A stretch of DNA of 64,000 nucleotides from Vescimonas coprocola (GTDB lineage Bacteria > Bacillota > Clostridia > Oscillospirales > Oscillospiraceae), in contig NZ_AP023418.1 in assembly GCF_018408575.1 (NCBI RefSeq), positions 620,001 through 684,000 on the forward strand, read 5' to 3'. A model generated the notes under the pieces. The model made no database searches, had not been told where the DNA came from, and saw nothing but the letters and a program-made list of their open reading frames with translations. Position numbers and translations under genes: made by a program. Below are positions 16,204 to 25,456 of this stretch, in pieces (within the stretch, counting starts at the first letter, position 1; each line of letters begins with the position of its first letter).

Positions 16204-16232
16204 TTGACGGTGACCAAAAATGTTGATATTAT
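16204..16232 (+). promoter_or_regulatory. Promoter of the deaminase gene
   Basis: TTGACG (16204-16209), 17 nt, then TATTAT (16227-16232). The predicted transcript starts near 16239, which supports the start codon at 16272 over the ATG at 16248. Confidence 0.75.
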
Positions 16233-16271
16233 GTAGCTAAGATTTATATGAATTGCCGAGTAGGGGATGCT

Positions 16272-17597
16272 ATGAGCCAAGTTGAATATTTTGCGGAGCG
16301 GAGCTTTGCAATCAAAGGGACGCTGGTTTTTACCGCACAGCGGGATCAATTTACCATCATGGAAGACGCATATCTGGTCTGCGATGGAAAAAAAGTTGCA
16401 GGGACTTATTCAGCGTTACCGGAGCAATATCGTCAAATTAAGGTTCTGGATGCAAGCGGGAAATTTGTGATTCCCGGAACATGCGACATCCACGTTCACG
16501 CCTCACAAGCACCCTTTCAAGGTATTGGGCAAAATATTGAAAACGGACAGTGGAACACATGGTTCGAGCGTTATGCGTTCCCAGACGAGTCTAGATTTAA
16601 CGATCCAGCGTATGCGGAACTGACCTACACCCGCTTTGCGAAGTCACTTCTTGCTACACCGACGACGCGCCTGTGTGCCTATGCCACGACCAGCCGCACG
16701 GCGACAGAGACTCTCATGAAAGCTCTGGCAAAGTTCGGCTTTGCAGGTTACGTTGGGAAAGTCAATATGGATCGAAACTGTGCAGCTGGACTGTTGGAAA
16801 CAACAGAGGAAACAATTGCGCAGACCCGCCTTTGGCTAGAGGAAACGAAAGATGGTATTGGTGCAATCTACCCGATCCTCACACCGCGTTATTTCCCGAG
16901 TTGTACGGAAAGCTGTTTAGAGCAACTGGGAGAGCTTGCCGAGGAATACCACGTCCCAGTGCAGTCACATCTTTCGGAGGGGCTGGATGAAATTGACTGG
17001 GTGCACGAGCTTGCACCGGATCTTGATTATTATGCGCAGGCCTATGACCGTGCTGGTTTGCTTGGACCGCATACACGGGCTGTGATGGCGCACTGCGTTT
17101 TTTCCTCCCCCGAAGAGGTGAAAACGCTGAAAAGACGCAATGTGCTGGTAGCACATTGTCCACAGTCGAATATGAACAGTTGCGGTTGCGCAGCACCAAT
17201 CATGGAATATCTCGATGCTGGAATTGCAGTCGGACTGGGCACGGATGTCGGCGGCGGCAATACCCTGAATATGTTCCGAACGATCTTTGAAGCGATTTTG
17301 GCGTCTAAAGTCTTTTGGGCTTCCAAAAACAGCGCGCGCAATATGGATCAGCGGAAAGTTTTGTCTCTGCCCAATGCGTTTTACCTTGCAACAAAAGGCG
17401 GCGGCGTACTTTGGAAAAGCGGGAGCTTTGAACCGGGATATTGCTTTGATGCGGTGATTTTGGATGACAGCCGCTTCTGCGACGGCGTGCAGCGGACACC
17501 GTATGAGCGGATAGAACGGTTAATTACCAGGTCGGATGATCGAGACATCTGTGCAAAATATATTGACGGCGTCTGTGTCTACAAAAAAGGAGAATAA
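16272..17597 (+). CDS. Guanine deaminase-like amidohydrolase
   Basis: The 441-residue protein is a zinc amidohydrolase of the guanine/chlorohydrolase deaminase group. It shows PGTCDIHVHASQAPFQGIG (H74, H76), VQSHLSEGLDE, VMAHCVF and GLGTDVGGGNTLNMF. It closes with a beta-sandwich segment (GYCFDAVILDD). Guanine deaminase converts guanine to xanthine, but other heterocycle amines are possible. Start ATG 16272 has TAGGGG 5 nt upstream. GC content is lower than the core genes, consistent with transfer. It is first in the cargo operon direction. Confidence 0.8.
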   Translation: MSQVEYFAERSFAIKGTLVFTAQRDQFTIMEDAYLVCDGKKVAGTYSALPEQYRQIKVLDASGKFVIPGTCDIHVHASQAPFQGIGQNIENGQWNTWFERYAFPDESRFNDPAYAELTYTRFAKSLLATPTTRLCAYATTSRTATETLMKALAKFGFAGYVGKVNMDRNCAAGLLETTEETIAQTRLWLEETKDGIGAIYPILTPRYFPSCTESCLEQLGELAEEYHVPVQSHLSEGLDEIDWVHELAPDLDYYAQAYDRAGLLGPHTRAVMAHCVFSSPEEVKTLKRRNVLVAHCPQSNMNSCGCAAPIMEYLDAGIAVGLGTDVGGGNTLNMFRTIFEAILASKVFWASKNSARNMDQRKVLSLPNAFYLATKGGGVLWKSGSFEPGYCFDAVILDDSRFCDGVQRTPYERIERLITRSDDRDICAKYIDGVCVYKKGE

Positions 17598-17601
17598 GAA
17601 C

Positions 17602-17979
17602 ATGACAGCATTTACAGGAGACATTCAAATCCTTCTATACACCGAAGAGGAAAACTTTTCTGTCTGCCGAGACTTCTATCAAACGCTGCTCGGACAGAAG
17701 CCATATTACAGTTGGAACGAAAGCGCGCAGGATTGCGGCGCAAAGTTCCGGGCTGGTCGCGGTACAATCAGCGTACTCTGTCAGGCACATGACAGAAAGA
17801 CCGGCCCTGTGATCGTCAATCTGGAAACCGAAGATGTCGATCAGACCTATCAGGAGCTTACGGCTGCAGAAGGCATCCGGATTGTGAGCAAGCCTGTAAC
17901 ACAGAGCTACGGTACAAGGTACTTTGCCGTTGAAGACCCCTGTGGAAACCGGATCAACCTGTATCACAGCAATCACTGA
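17602..17979 (+). CDS. VOC-family (glyoxalase-like) protein
   Basis: The 125-residue protein has one vicinal-oxygen-chelate module: ILLYTEEENFSVCRDFYQTL at the N-terminus and FAVEDPCGNRINLYH at the C-terminus. VOC proteins bind a metal and act on small-molecule isomerisation, dioxygenation or as binding proteins. The substrate is unknown. Start ATG 17602 follows AAAGGAG by 8 nt, 4 nt after the deaminase stop, so the two are co-transcribed. Confidence 0.8.
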   Translation: MTAFTGDIQILLYTEEENFSVCRDFYQTLLGQKPYYSWNESAQDCGAKFRAGRGTISVLCQAHDRKTGPVIVNLETEDVDQTYQELTAAEGIRIVSKPVTQSYGTRYFAVEDPCGNRINLYHSNH

Positions 17980-17981
17980 GT

Positions 17982-18773
17982 TCAGACGATCCTGCGGTTC
18001 AGCTGATACTTGATATAGTCTGTGTCCGAGTAAATCTGCGAACTGATAAACGGTTCATTGTGATTATCAAGACACATGCTGCTCAGAAAGAGCAGCGGAT
18101 GCTGCTTGTCCTCGAGCGGGGATTCAAGGAACGGGTAGTCTTCCGGTTGGGCAACGGAGATTGTGGTTTCGTCCTGACAGGCGGCGCGGCCGGTTGCGAG
18201 AAAAAGGAAAAGCCGCAGATCGGTATTGTTTGACCCAAGCAGCTGTACACGCTGACCTTTCGAGAGGAAGGCCAGCGGGAAACTGTCTTCAGCCAGTACA
18301 CAAAAATGTTCATCTGCCGTGTACAGGCAGCGCCGGGTGAGGATCCGATCTTCTTCACCGATGTGAAAACGGGTGGAAAAGAAAGCTCCTGCGCGCTGCT
18401 GCACAAATCCGAGCTGCCGCATGGCGGGCGTGTGTCCCTGCTTGGAGATCAGCGTCGGAAAATCGACAAAGTGGAGCAGGCTTTCATCCTCCAGCAGCGG
18501 CTGATGACGCACATAGGTGCCGCTTCCTTGCCTGCGCTGGACGAAGCCTTCTGTTTCCAACTGGCTCATGACTTCCCGGATCGTGGTTCGGCTGACATCG
18601 AAACGCTTTGCAAGCGCAGGCTCTGAGGGCAGCCGTTCGCCGGGTTCCGCATTGCGCAGCAGGAGTTCAAACGGAACGCTGGAGGTACTTTGCAGAAAGG
18701 ATCCGATGCCGCAGGGGAACGAGACGCTGATGTTTGAAGCACAGGATGCAGACAGTTGCTTTGAGGCAATCAT
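17982..18773 (-). CDS. GntR/HutC-family regulator with altered N-terminus
   Basis: The frame has the GntR winged helix EPGERLPSEPALAKRFDVSR, then TTIREVMSQLETEGFVQRR and GSGTYV. A UTRA-type ligand domain follows (about residues 100-260), as in HutC-type sensors of sugars or histidine/nucleoside compounds. The first winged-helix segment before FELLLRNAEPG is shortened. The frame then runs into antisense of a VOC fragment, and no ribosome site precedes any possible start. The true start is therefore unclear, and the gene may be a 5'-damaged copy. It reads towards the VOC gene and probably once controlled the transporter operon next to it. Confidence 0.7.
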   Translation of the reverse strand: MIASKQLSASCASNISVSFPCGIGSFLQSTSSVPFELLLRNAEPGERLPSEPALAKRFDVSRTTIREVMSQLETEGFVQRRQGSGTYVRHQPLLEDESLLHFVDFPTLISKQGHTPAMRQLGFVQQRAGAFFSTRFHIGEEDRILTRRCLYTADEHFCVLAEDSFPLAFLSKGQRVQLLGSNNTDLRLFLFLATGRAACQDETTISVAQPEDYPFLESPLEDKQHPLLFLSSMCLDNHNEPFISSQIYSDTDYIKYQLNRRIV

Positions 18774-18897
18774 GAAAAAGGAAGCGCCGCTGGTTCAGGT
18801 TTTGCAGGAACCCTGTGGCTGCAAGGACGGAACGCGGGCGTTTACCCTGCTTGATCCGCATGGAAATCATGTTGTGATCTATAGTGAGCAGAGATGA
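18730..18897 (+). pseudogene. VOC-family protein, C-terminal fragment
   Basis: From about 18730 to TGA 18897 the frame gives MFEAQDADSCFEAIMKKEAP and FTLLDPHGNHVVIYSEQR. This is the second half of a glyoxalase-like protein that differs from the intact VOC gene at 17602. The first half is missing where it meets the gntR 5' end, between about 18690 and 18730. The stop overlaps the potential ATG at 18894, so it may still be translationally linked to the ABC ATPase. Confidence 0.7.
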
Positions 18898-18917
18898 TAA
18901 AACAGGAGGAACGGCGA

Positions 18918-20447
18918 GTGGAACCGATTTTACGGGCGGAAAAACTCACGAAACGATTCGGAGAATTGACGGCAAACCGGGAGATTGACATCGAAATCCA
19001 CGCCGGTGAAATCCATGCGATAGCAGGCGAGAACGGTGCGGGAAAAAGTACGCTGATGAAGATGCTCTATGGTGTCTATCAGCCGACTGCCGGAAATCTG
19101 TATATTGACGGAGAAAAAATGGAGCGCTGGAATCCGACGATTGCCCGCGAAAAGGGTATCGGAATGGTATTTCAGGATTTCCGGCTCGTTCCTGCTTTCA
19201 CAGTTCTGGAAAATGTATTCCTTTCCCTCCATTCTGCCGGGTGGAAGATCAATAAAAAGAAGCTTCGCGATGAAATTAATCGAATCTCTGCGGAGTATCG
19301 CCTTTCCGTGGATCCTGACACGGAGGTTTGGAAGCTTGACCTCGGACAGCGGCAGCATGTGGAGATCCTGAAGATTCTGCTGGATCCGCAGACCCGTGTG
19401 ATGATTTTCGATGAGCCCACAAGCGTGCTGGCACCGCACGAAGTGCAGGCTTTTCTGCAGATGCTGAGCGGATTCCGCAATAAGGGGTATGGGATCTTCC
19501 TGATCACGCACAAAATTGACGAGATCCTTGCTGTGGCTGACCGAATCACAATTCTGCGTCAGGGCGAACATGTCTGTACCTTTGAACGCAGAGATGGCTT
19601 CAGCCAGCAGCAGATCATCTCGGCAATGATGGGGAATGTTCCGGTCAACTTTGAGCTGGAACGCCCGGAATGCAGTGAGGAAAACGAAGCAGCGGCACTG
19701 CAGCTGTCGCTTTCCGGAGTCAGCATAAAGGATGACCACGATCAGTTGATTCTGCATGATGTCAGCTTTGAAATGCACAAAGCAGAGATCCTGGGCATTG
19801 CCGGCATATCCGGAAATGGGCAGAGAGAACTGGCGGAGGCCATATACGGAGCGCGGAAGCTGCAGAGCGGTATCCTGAGCGCAAATGAAGAGGATATCTC
19901 CTCAACAGATATTGCGCATAGAATCCGGTTGGGGATGCGAATGGTGACTGAGGATCCCATTCGCGACAACGTTGTTCCGACGTTTTCGATTCTGGAAAAC
20001 ATGGCGCTGGTCGGCCTGGATCCGATTTACCGCCATGGTGATATGGACTGGCAGGCAATGCGCAGTCAGCTGCAGACACATTCTGAGGTCAAGACCCTCC
20101 GGGTCCCACAGGCAGAAAGAATTGCCGGGACACTTTCTGGCGGCAATCTGCAGCGAATGACGTTTGCCCGTGCCGTTATCTCTAGACCGCGCCTGTTAAT
20201 TGCCAGTTATCCAAGCCGGGGACTGGACATCGCCACAGTACACGCAGTCCACAAGACACTGTTCCGGCTGAAAAAACAGGGCGTGGGTACGATCCTGATT
20301 TCCGAAGATATCTCGGAGCTGTTCACGATGTGCGACCGGATCCTGGTCCTGTCTTCTCACACTGCGTTTGGACCGTACTGTGTAGACGCGTGTACGCCGA
20401 ATGAGATCGGAAAAATTATGCTTCAAGGAGAGAACGCACATGAATAA
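18918..20447 (+). CDS. BMP-type ABC transporter, dual ATPase subunit
   Basis: The 509-residue protein has two ABC modules. The first has Walker A GENGAGKST (residues 37-45), a signature LDLGQRQHVEI and Walker B VMIFDEPTSVL. The second has a degenerate Walker A (GISGNGQRE), signature LSGGNLQR and an unusual Walker B region (LLIASYPSRGLD). This is the layout of the NupO/YufO-like nucleoside and simple-sugar importers. GTG 18918 was chosen because AGGAGG lies 8 nt upstream. The in-frame ATG at 18894 has no ribosome site. It energises the two permeases that follow. Confidence 0.9.
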   Translation: MEPILRAEKLTKRFGELTANREIDIEIHAGEIHAIAGENGAGKSTLMKMLYGVYQPTAGNLYIDGEKMERWNPTIAREKGIGMVFQDFRLVPAFTVLENVFLSLHSAGWKINKKKLRDEINRISAEYRLSVDPDTEVWKLDLGQRQHVEILKILLDPQTRVMIFDEPTSVLAPHEVQAFLQMLSGFRNKGYGIFLITHKIDEILAVADRITILRQGEHVCTFERRDGFSQQQIISAMMGNVPVNFELERPECSEENEAAALQLSLSGVSIKDDHDQLILHDVSFEMHKAEILGIAGISGNGQRELAEAIYGARKLQSGILSANEEDISSTDIAHRIRLGMRMVTEDPIRDNVVPTFSILENMALVGLDPIYRHGDMDWQAMRSQLQTHSEVKTLRVPQAERIAGTLSGGNLQRMTFARAVISRPRLLIASYPSRGLDIATVHAVHKTLFRLKKQGVGTILISEDISELFTMCDRILVLSSHTAFGPYCVDACTPNEIGKIMLQGENAHE

Positions 20448-21477
20448 GGCACAAAAGAAGCCGCTGCAACTTCAAGACAGCTTGGCAGTTAGGATCCTGA
20501 TCTGCGTCCTGTTTCCTCTGATCGCGTTTGCCGGGCTGCTCCTGTCGCAGGGCAAATCGCCGCTTGTGGCGTATCAGACCATCATTACATCTATTTTTGG
20601 TTCGGCTTACGGCTTTGGCGAAGTAATTGTCCGTGCGTCGTATCTGATCCTGACGGGTCTTGCGGCAAGCATTCCGGCCCGTGTTGGCCTGGCCAACGCA
20701 GGCGGAGAAGGCCAGATGGCGATTGCCGCTCTCGGAACCGCTGTTGCCGGAAGCACAGTGCTGGCAAATCTGCCCGGTGTTATCGGAATCCCGCTGATGC
20801 TGCTGGTTGGTATGATCTGCGGGGCTTTGTATGCAGGCGTCGGTGTTTTTCTGAAGCAGAAGCTTGCAATGAACGAGATCCTGACGACAATCCTTATGAA
20901 CTATGTTGCGACCTACCTGATCTCTGCCATGCTGTTTGGCAGCCTTCGCGATCCAAATGGATGGAATTACCCGCAGACGGTAGAAATTGCGCCCCAGCTG
21001 CGTTTTCACACCTTTTTTGGAACAAGAATGAACGCCGGTATCTTTGTCGCGATTGCCATGGCAGGCTTGACCTGGTATATCATCTATCATACAAGAGTGG
21101 GGTTTGCGGTGCGTACGATCGGCGGAAACCAGATGGCTGCACGTTACGCAGGCATACAAGTGAGAAAAATACAGACCTGGGTGTTCTTGTTCGCGGGTGC
21201 ACTTGCCGGCCTTGCCGGCGCGGTCATGGTCGTCGGCGTCGAGGGCCGTGTGCGGATCAGTGCGGGCGAGACCATGGGCTTTATGGGCTTCCTTGCTGCA
21301 GGAATGGCTGGAAACAACCCGCTTTTGCTGATCCTGTCCGCCTTACTGATCGGCGGTTTGACCGTCGCCGGTAACGGCATGGAGATCAACACCGGGCTTC
21401 CGGCGGCGACAATGCAGATTTTGATCATGCTCGTTTTGCTGACAATTATGACGGTGGGAGGAAAGAGAAAGGCATGA
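20440..21477 (+). CDS. BMP-type ABC transporter permease 1
   Basis: The 345-residue polytopic membrane protein has about eight to ten hydrophobic segments and the family block ASIPARVGLANAGGEGQMAI. The loop AMNEILTTILMNYVATYL follows. It matches the NupP/YufP side of BPD_transp_2 permeases. It starts inside the end of the ATPase gene (8-nt overlap), with AAGGAG 8 nt upstream, and its stop overlaps the next start, so translation is coupled. Confidence 0.88.
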   Translation: MNKAQKKPLQLQDSLAVRILICVLFPLIAFAGLLLSQGKSPLVAYQTIITSIFGSAYGFGEVIVRASYLILTGLAASIPARVGLANAGGEGQMAIAALGTAVAGSTVLANLPGVIGIPLMLLVGMICGALYAGVGVFLKQKLAMNEILTTILMNYVATYLISAMLFGSLRDPNGWNYPQTVEIAPQLRFHTFFGTRMNAGIFVAIAMAGLTWYIIYHTRVGFAVRTIGGNQMAARYAGIQVRKIQTWVFLFAGALAGLAGAVMVVGVEGRVRISAGETMGFMGFLAAGMAGNNPLLLILSALLIGGLTVAGNGMEINTGLPAATMQILIMLVLLTIMTVGGKRKA

Positions 21478-22373
21478 ATGAACTAACAACGATTCTCATT
21501 TGCATGGTCAGCGCAGGAACTCCCATCATTTACGCGCTGCTTGGGGATTTGGTTGGCCAACGAACCGGCATCACCAGCCTGAGCGTAGAAGGAAGCATGC
21601 TTTGTGGCGCATGTGTAGGCTTTGCCGTAGCAGCCGGGAGCGGAAGCCTGTTTTTGGCTGTTTTGTGCGCAGCGATTGCAGGCGGCTTGATTGGGCTGAT
21701 CCAGGCGTTCCTTTCCATCTCCAGAAAAAGCAACATGATGGCGACCGGGTTTATCCTGATTTTCTTTGCGCAGGGCCTGACCACCTTTTTTGGAAGATCG
21801 CAGCTCGGCGTCAGCCTTGGAAAGTCGTTTTCCCTCGCCATTCCGGTTCTGAGCAAGATTCCGGTGATTGGGCCGGCCTTTTTTCAGCAGGATATTCTGA
21901 CGTATATCGCTTATGTACTTCCGGTGTTAGCTTGGTGGTTCCTGACAAAAACAAGAACGGGGCTGGTGCTCTGTTCTGTGGGGGAACGGCCTGATGTCAC
22001 AAGAGCGTACGGGTATAACCCGGTGGTTCTGCAATACGGAGCGGTTATTTTTGCAGGTGTTCTGGCTGGAATCGGCGGGGCACATATGAGCGTGATCTAT
22101 GCGATGAGTTGGGCAAACAACATGATCAACGGACGGGGAATTATTGCCTCCTCTCTGGTGATCCTCTGCTCGTGGAAGCCGCAGCGAGCATACCTTGCGG
22201 CGTATCTGTTCGGCCTGGCACAGGCGCTGCAGATATTCTTCCAGATCCACGAAGTGCCCATTTCCATGTATGTGACATTGATGATGCCCTACCTGTTTAC
22301 ATTGGTTGCTCTGGCAATTATTTCGACGTCCAAAAAGCCGTCGATGCCGGAACAACTGAAAATTATTACTTAA
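21474..22373 (+). CDS. BMP-type ABC transporter permease 2
   Basis: The 299-residue polytopic membrane protein starts with a TM segment. It contains DLVGQRTGITSLSVEGSMLC and SRKSNMMATGFILIFFAQGL, typical of the NupQ/YufQ-type partner permease. The ATGA overlap with permease 1 couples their translation. Together the two permeases form the membrane channel of the importer. Confidence 0.88.
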   Translation: MNELTTILICMVSAGTPIIYALLGDLVGQRTGITSLSVEGSMLCGACVGFAVAAGSGSLFLAVLCAAIAGGLIGLIQAFLSISRKSNMMATGFILIFFAQGLTTFFGRSQLGVSLGKSFSLAIPVLSKIPVIGPAFFQQDILTYIAYVLPVLAWWFLTKTRTGLVLCSVGERPDVTRAYGYNPVVLQYGAVIFAGVLAGIGGAHMSVIYAMSWANNMINGRGIIASSLVILCSWKPQRAYLAAYLFGLAQALQIFFQIHEVPISMYVTLMMPYLFTLVALAIISTSKKPSMPEQLKIIT

Positions 22374-22396
22374 AGAAAAAGGACGGAGGAAAAACA

Positions 22397-23518
22397 ATGA
22401 AAAAAGTAGTTGCAATGATGTTGGTGCTGGTTCTGCTCGCGGCAACGCTGGTGGCATGCGCAAAGCCGGCTGACCCCACCCAGACGCAGACGGAACAGAC
22501 GGGCGACGTCAAGCCCGGTGCGGGGGCAAAGAAGCTTGGCATTATCCTGAGCGGAACAAAAGACGACTATGGCTTCAACCTGAATTTCGTGCAGCTTGGT
22601 GAACTTGTTGAGAAAGAGCTTGGCATTGAAGTCGTGATCAAGGAAAACGTCCCTACAACCTCTGACAGCGAAGGTGTCATGGAGGAGCTGATTGCACAGG
22701 GGTGCACCATTCTGTTCCCCTCGCAGTTTGGATTCCTCGAATACTCGCACAATGTCGCGCTGCGTCATCCTGAGGTAGCGTTCTATTCGCTCCCGATCAC
22801 GGATTACGCCGGCGGAAACTTTTCCATCATCCATGGAGAAGTGCAGGATGTCTGGTATCTGAATGGTGTCCTGGCCGCCATGTATTCGACAACGGACAAG
22901 ATCGGCTTCATTGGCTCTCTGCCGATCCCGGATGTCATTGTTGCCATCGACGCGTTTGCACTTGGCGCGCAGTCGATCAAGCCTGAGATTGATATTACCG
23001 CGGTCTTTACCGGGTCGTGGGCGGATACTGGCCTGCAGACCACATCTGTGAACCAGTTGATCGACAGCGGTTGTGATGTCATTGCGCCGTTCCAGGATTC
23101 CATCAAGACGATGATGGAAATCTGCCGCAGCCGTGGCGTGCACTGCTTCGGCTGCAACTCTGATGCGTATGAGCTGGATCCCCAGACGTGGCTGTCTGCG
23201 TGCATTACGGATTGGAGCGGCTATATTCCGTATCTGAAGCAGGCGATTGACGGAGAATATGAACCGGTGAACATCAGCGGCGGCATGGAACTGAACCTGA
23301 TCAAGCAGGCAACATTTGGCGACACAGTCTCTGATGAGATCGTGGCGAAGCTTGGTGAAGTGCGCGAGCAGTTGATTAACAAGGAGATTGCCGTGTTTGA
23401 GGGCCCGATCTATGCGCAGGACGGTTCGGTCATGTTTGAGGACGGATACAGACCGACGATCGAAGAAATCAACGTGATCGATCAACTGGTTCAGGGCGTA
23501 AAGGGCAGCATGAACTGA
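22397..23518 (+). CDS. BMP-family substrate-binding lipoprotein
   Basis: The 373-residue protein has a lipoprotein signal ending LLAATLVACAKP, with the lipidated Cys at residue 21. It has the BMP/PnrA fold pattern (GIILSGTKDDYGFNLN, then IGFIGSLPIPDVIVAIDAF and GCDVIAPFQDS). BMP proteins bind purine nucleosides in PnrA and NupN systems, but some bind other ligands. Start ATG 22397 follows GGAGGA. It completes the ABC importer and lies 24 nt downstream of permease 2. Confidence 0.9.
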   Translation: MKKVVAMMLVLVLLAATLVACAKPADPTQTQTEQTGDVKPGAGAKKLGIILSGTKDDYGFNLNFVQLGELVEKELGIEVVIKENVPTTSDSEGVMEELIAQGCTILFPSQFGFLEYSHNVALRHPEVAFYSLPITDYAGGNFSIIHGEVQDVWYLNGVLAAMYSTTDKIGFIGSLPIPDVIVAIDAFALGAQSIKPEIDITAVFTGSWADTGLQTTSVNQLIDSGCDVIAPFQDSIKTMMEICRSRGVHCFGCNSDAYELDPQTWLSACITDWSGYIPYLKQAIDGEYEPVNISGGMELNLIKQATFGDTVSDEIVAKLGEVREQLINKEIAVFEGPIYAQDGSVMFEDGYRPTIEEINVIDQLVQGVKGSMN

Positions 23519-23530
23519 GCGGGAAAAGCT

Positions 23531-24469
23531 ATGCTGATTGACGCGCATGTTCATATTTTCCCAAACGTTGATGGGTATGGCCCAAAAGGCCATACCCATG
23601 GCGCGGGATATGGCCGGATTGATGCAGGAGACGGCATTGCACAGGATGTGCTGCCGGCGATCAACGAAAACACCAGCCATACATTGCAGATGCTGCTGCA
23701 TGAGATGCGGCAGGCACAGGTGGATAAAGCTGTCCTGATTCTTTGCCCATGCTATGGAGACTGGAGCGAGTATGTACTGCAAGCATGCCGGGACTATCCG
23801 GAGCAGTTTACTGCCTCCGCTTTTTTTGACCCTTGGAGTCCCGCGGCGCGCCAGTATTATGCCGAAAAGCTGGAAGGATCGCTTTGGAAAAACATTAAAA
23901 TTGAGTTTTCTGAGGCGGGCGGCCTGTACGGTGTCTATCCCGGCGTACAGCTGGATGCACCAGAGCTAAGATGGCTTTGGGAGGCCATGGAAGCAGGTGG
24001 AAAAACGGTTTCGTTTGACCTCGGTCGGCCAGGCGATGGTTCTTATCAGACAGATCAGATCGCGTCCATCGCAAAGCGTCATCCGGGATTGAAAATCGTG
24101 CTTTGCCACATGGGGCAGCCCTCGCGAGCTGCAGAGCGCAACCCGGAGCTTTGGTCTGCGTGGTTGGAGCAGATTCGTTTGGGTACGTTGCCAAATGTTT
24201 GGTTTGATCTTTCCGCGCTCCCGTATCATGTGCAGAAGGAAGAAGAATATCCATTTCCCAGTACGAAACGCTATTTTGACTTGGCACGCGGGATCGTGGG
24301 AGCAAAGAAATTGTTATGGGGGACAGATATTCCATGGCTGCTGGGGACGGCAAACTATCAGCAGTTGGTGGCACACGGAAAATTCCTTTTGTCCGACTGT
24401 ACGGAGAAAGAGCGAGAGATGATGTTTGCAGGAAACGCATGGGATGTTTATTGGAATCATCGCAAATGA
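23531..24469 (+). CDS. Amidohydrolase-2 family metal-dependent hydrolase
   Basis: The 312-residue TIM-barrel protein begins MLIDAHVHIFPNVDG (metal-binding HxH). It also has VLCHMGQPSRAAE and a final LLWGTDIPWLLGT with the conserved Asp. This is the COG2159 group, which includes lactonases and decarboxylases such as those opening sugar lactones or cleaving aromatic acids. The context, next to KDG kinase and KDPG aldolase, makes a sugar-lactone hydrolase a reasonable guess, but nothing proves it. It follows the binding-protein gene by 12 nt. Confidence 0.8.
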   Translation: MLIDAHVHIFPNVDGYGPKGHTHGAGYGRIDAGDGIAQDVLPAINENTSHTLQMLLHEMRQAQVDKAVLILCPCYGDWSEYVLQACRDYPEQFTASAFFDPWSPAARQYYAEKLEGSLWKNIKIEFSEAGGLYGVYPGVQLDAPELRWLWEAMEAGGKTVSFDLGRPGDGSYQTDQIASIAKRHPGLKIVLCHMGQPSRAAERNPELWSAWLEQIRLGTLPNVWFDLSALPYHVQKEEEYPFPSTKRYFDLARGIVGAKKLLWGTDIPWLLGTANYQQLVAHGKFLLSDCTEKEREMMFAGNAWDVYWNHRK

Positions 24470-24487
24470 AAGTAGGGAGTCGACAAA

Positions 24488-25444
24488 ATGAATGTTTCTG
24501 AAAGACTGGCTGCATCGGCTGTTGTGCCGGTTGTGGTATTGGATGACGCGAAGGACGCGGTCGCGACGGCAAAGGCTTTGCTTGCCGGCGGCGTGGACGT
24601 GATGGAAATCACGTTCCGCACGGCTGCTGCGGCGGACTCGATCAAGGCAGTCGCGGAAAGCTGCCCCGACATGTTAGTTGGCGCAGGAACGGTCATTACG
24701 CTTGAACAGTGTAAAAAAGCCACCGAGTGCGGCGCAAAATTTATCGTATCCCCCGGCTTTGACGAAGAAGTCGTCCGCTGGTGCGTGGAAAACGGCGTTG
24801 CCGTGACGCCCGGCTGCGTGACGCCGACGGAAATTATGGCGGCAATGAAGCTGGGTTTAAACGTTGTGAAGTTCTTCCCGGCTGGCGTTTATGGCGGACT
24901 TTCTGCCATGAAGGCGCTCTCGGGTCCGTTCGGCGGGATCAAATTCATCCCGACCGGCGGCGTGAATGGTCAGAACATCGGCGAGTTCATCGCCGCGCCG
25001 TTCATCCACGCAGTCGGCGGCAGCTGGGTCTGCTCGAAGGCGGACATTGCAGCCGGTAATTTTGAGAAGATCACAAAGCTCTGCAAGGAAGCAAGAGCCG
25101 CTGCGCTGGGGTTCGAGGTAGCGCACGTCGGCGTCAACTGCGAAGATGCCGATGCGGCATCCGCGGTCTGCGAGAAGCTGAACAAAGCGTTTGATCTGCC
25201 GGTCAAAGACGGCAACTCTTCGATGTTTGCATCCAGCGGTATCGAGGTCATGAAGTCCATGTTCAAGGGCAAAAACGGTCATATTGCGATCCGCACCAAC
25301 TCTGTGGAGCTGGCGGTGGCAGGGCTTGCAAAGAAGGGCTTTGCGTATGACGAAAGCTCGGCAAAGTACAAAAACGGACGTATGACAGCTGCATACCTCA
25401 AAGACGAGTTCGGCGGTTTCGCCGTGCATCTGCTGCAGAAGTAA
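24488..25444 (+). CDS. KDPG/KHG aldolase fused to a VOC-like domain
   Basis: The 318-residue protein has two parts. Residues 1-205 are a class I KDPG/KHG aldolase: VDVMEITFRTAAA, VGAGTVITLEQCKKA, VVKFFPAGVYGG with Schiff-base lysine K128, and FIPTGGVN. Residues about 210-318 form a separate VOC-like module (EVAHVGVNCEDADAASAVCE to FGGFAVHLLQK). Stand-alone aldolases of this family are about 205-215 residues. The aldolase splits 2-keto-3-deoxy-6-phosphogluconate into pyruvate and glyceraldehyde-3-phosphate. The extra domain is unexplained. It lies 12 nt before the kinase that would make its substrate. Confidence 0.88.
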   Translation: MNVSERLAASAVVPVVVLDDAKDAVATAKALLAGGVDVMEITFRTAAAADSIKAVAESCPDMLVGAGTVITLEQCKKATECGAKFIVSPGFDEEVVRWCVENGVAVTPGCVTPTEIMAAMKLGLNVVKFFPAGVYGGLSAMKALSGPFGGIKFIPTGGVNGQNIGEFIAAPFIHAVGGSWVCSKADIAAGNFEKITKLCKEARAAALGFEVAHVGVNCEDADAASAVCEKLNKAFDLPVKDGNSSMFASSGIEVMKSMFKGKNGHIAIRTNSVELAVAGLAKKGFAYDESSAKYKNGRMTAAYLKDEFGGFAVHLLQK

Positions 25445-25456
25445 GGAGGGACGAAG

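Noticed and set aside
16248-16271. Upstream ATG 16248 as deaminase start
   Set aside because: It lies only about 9 nt after the predicted transcription start and has no ribosome site. ATG 16272 has TAGGGG.
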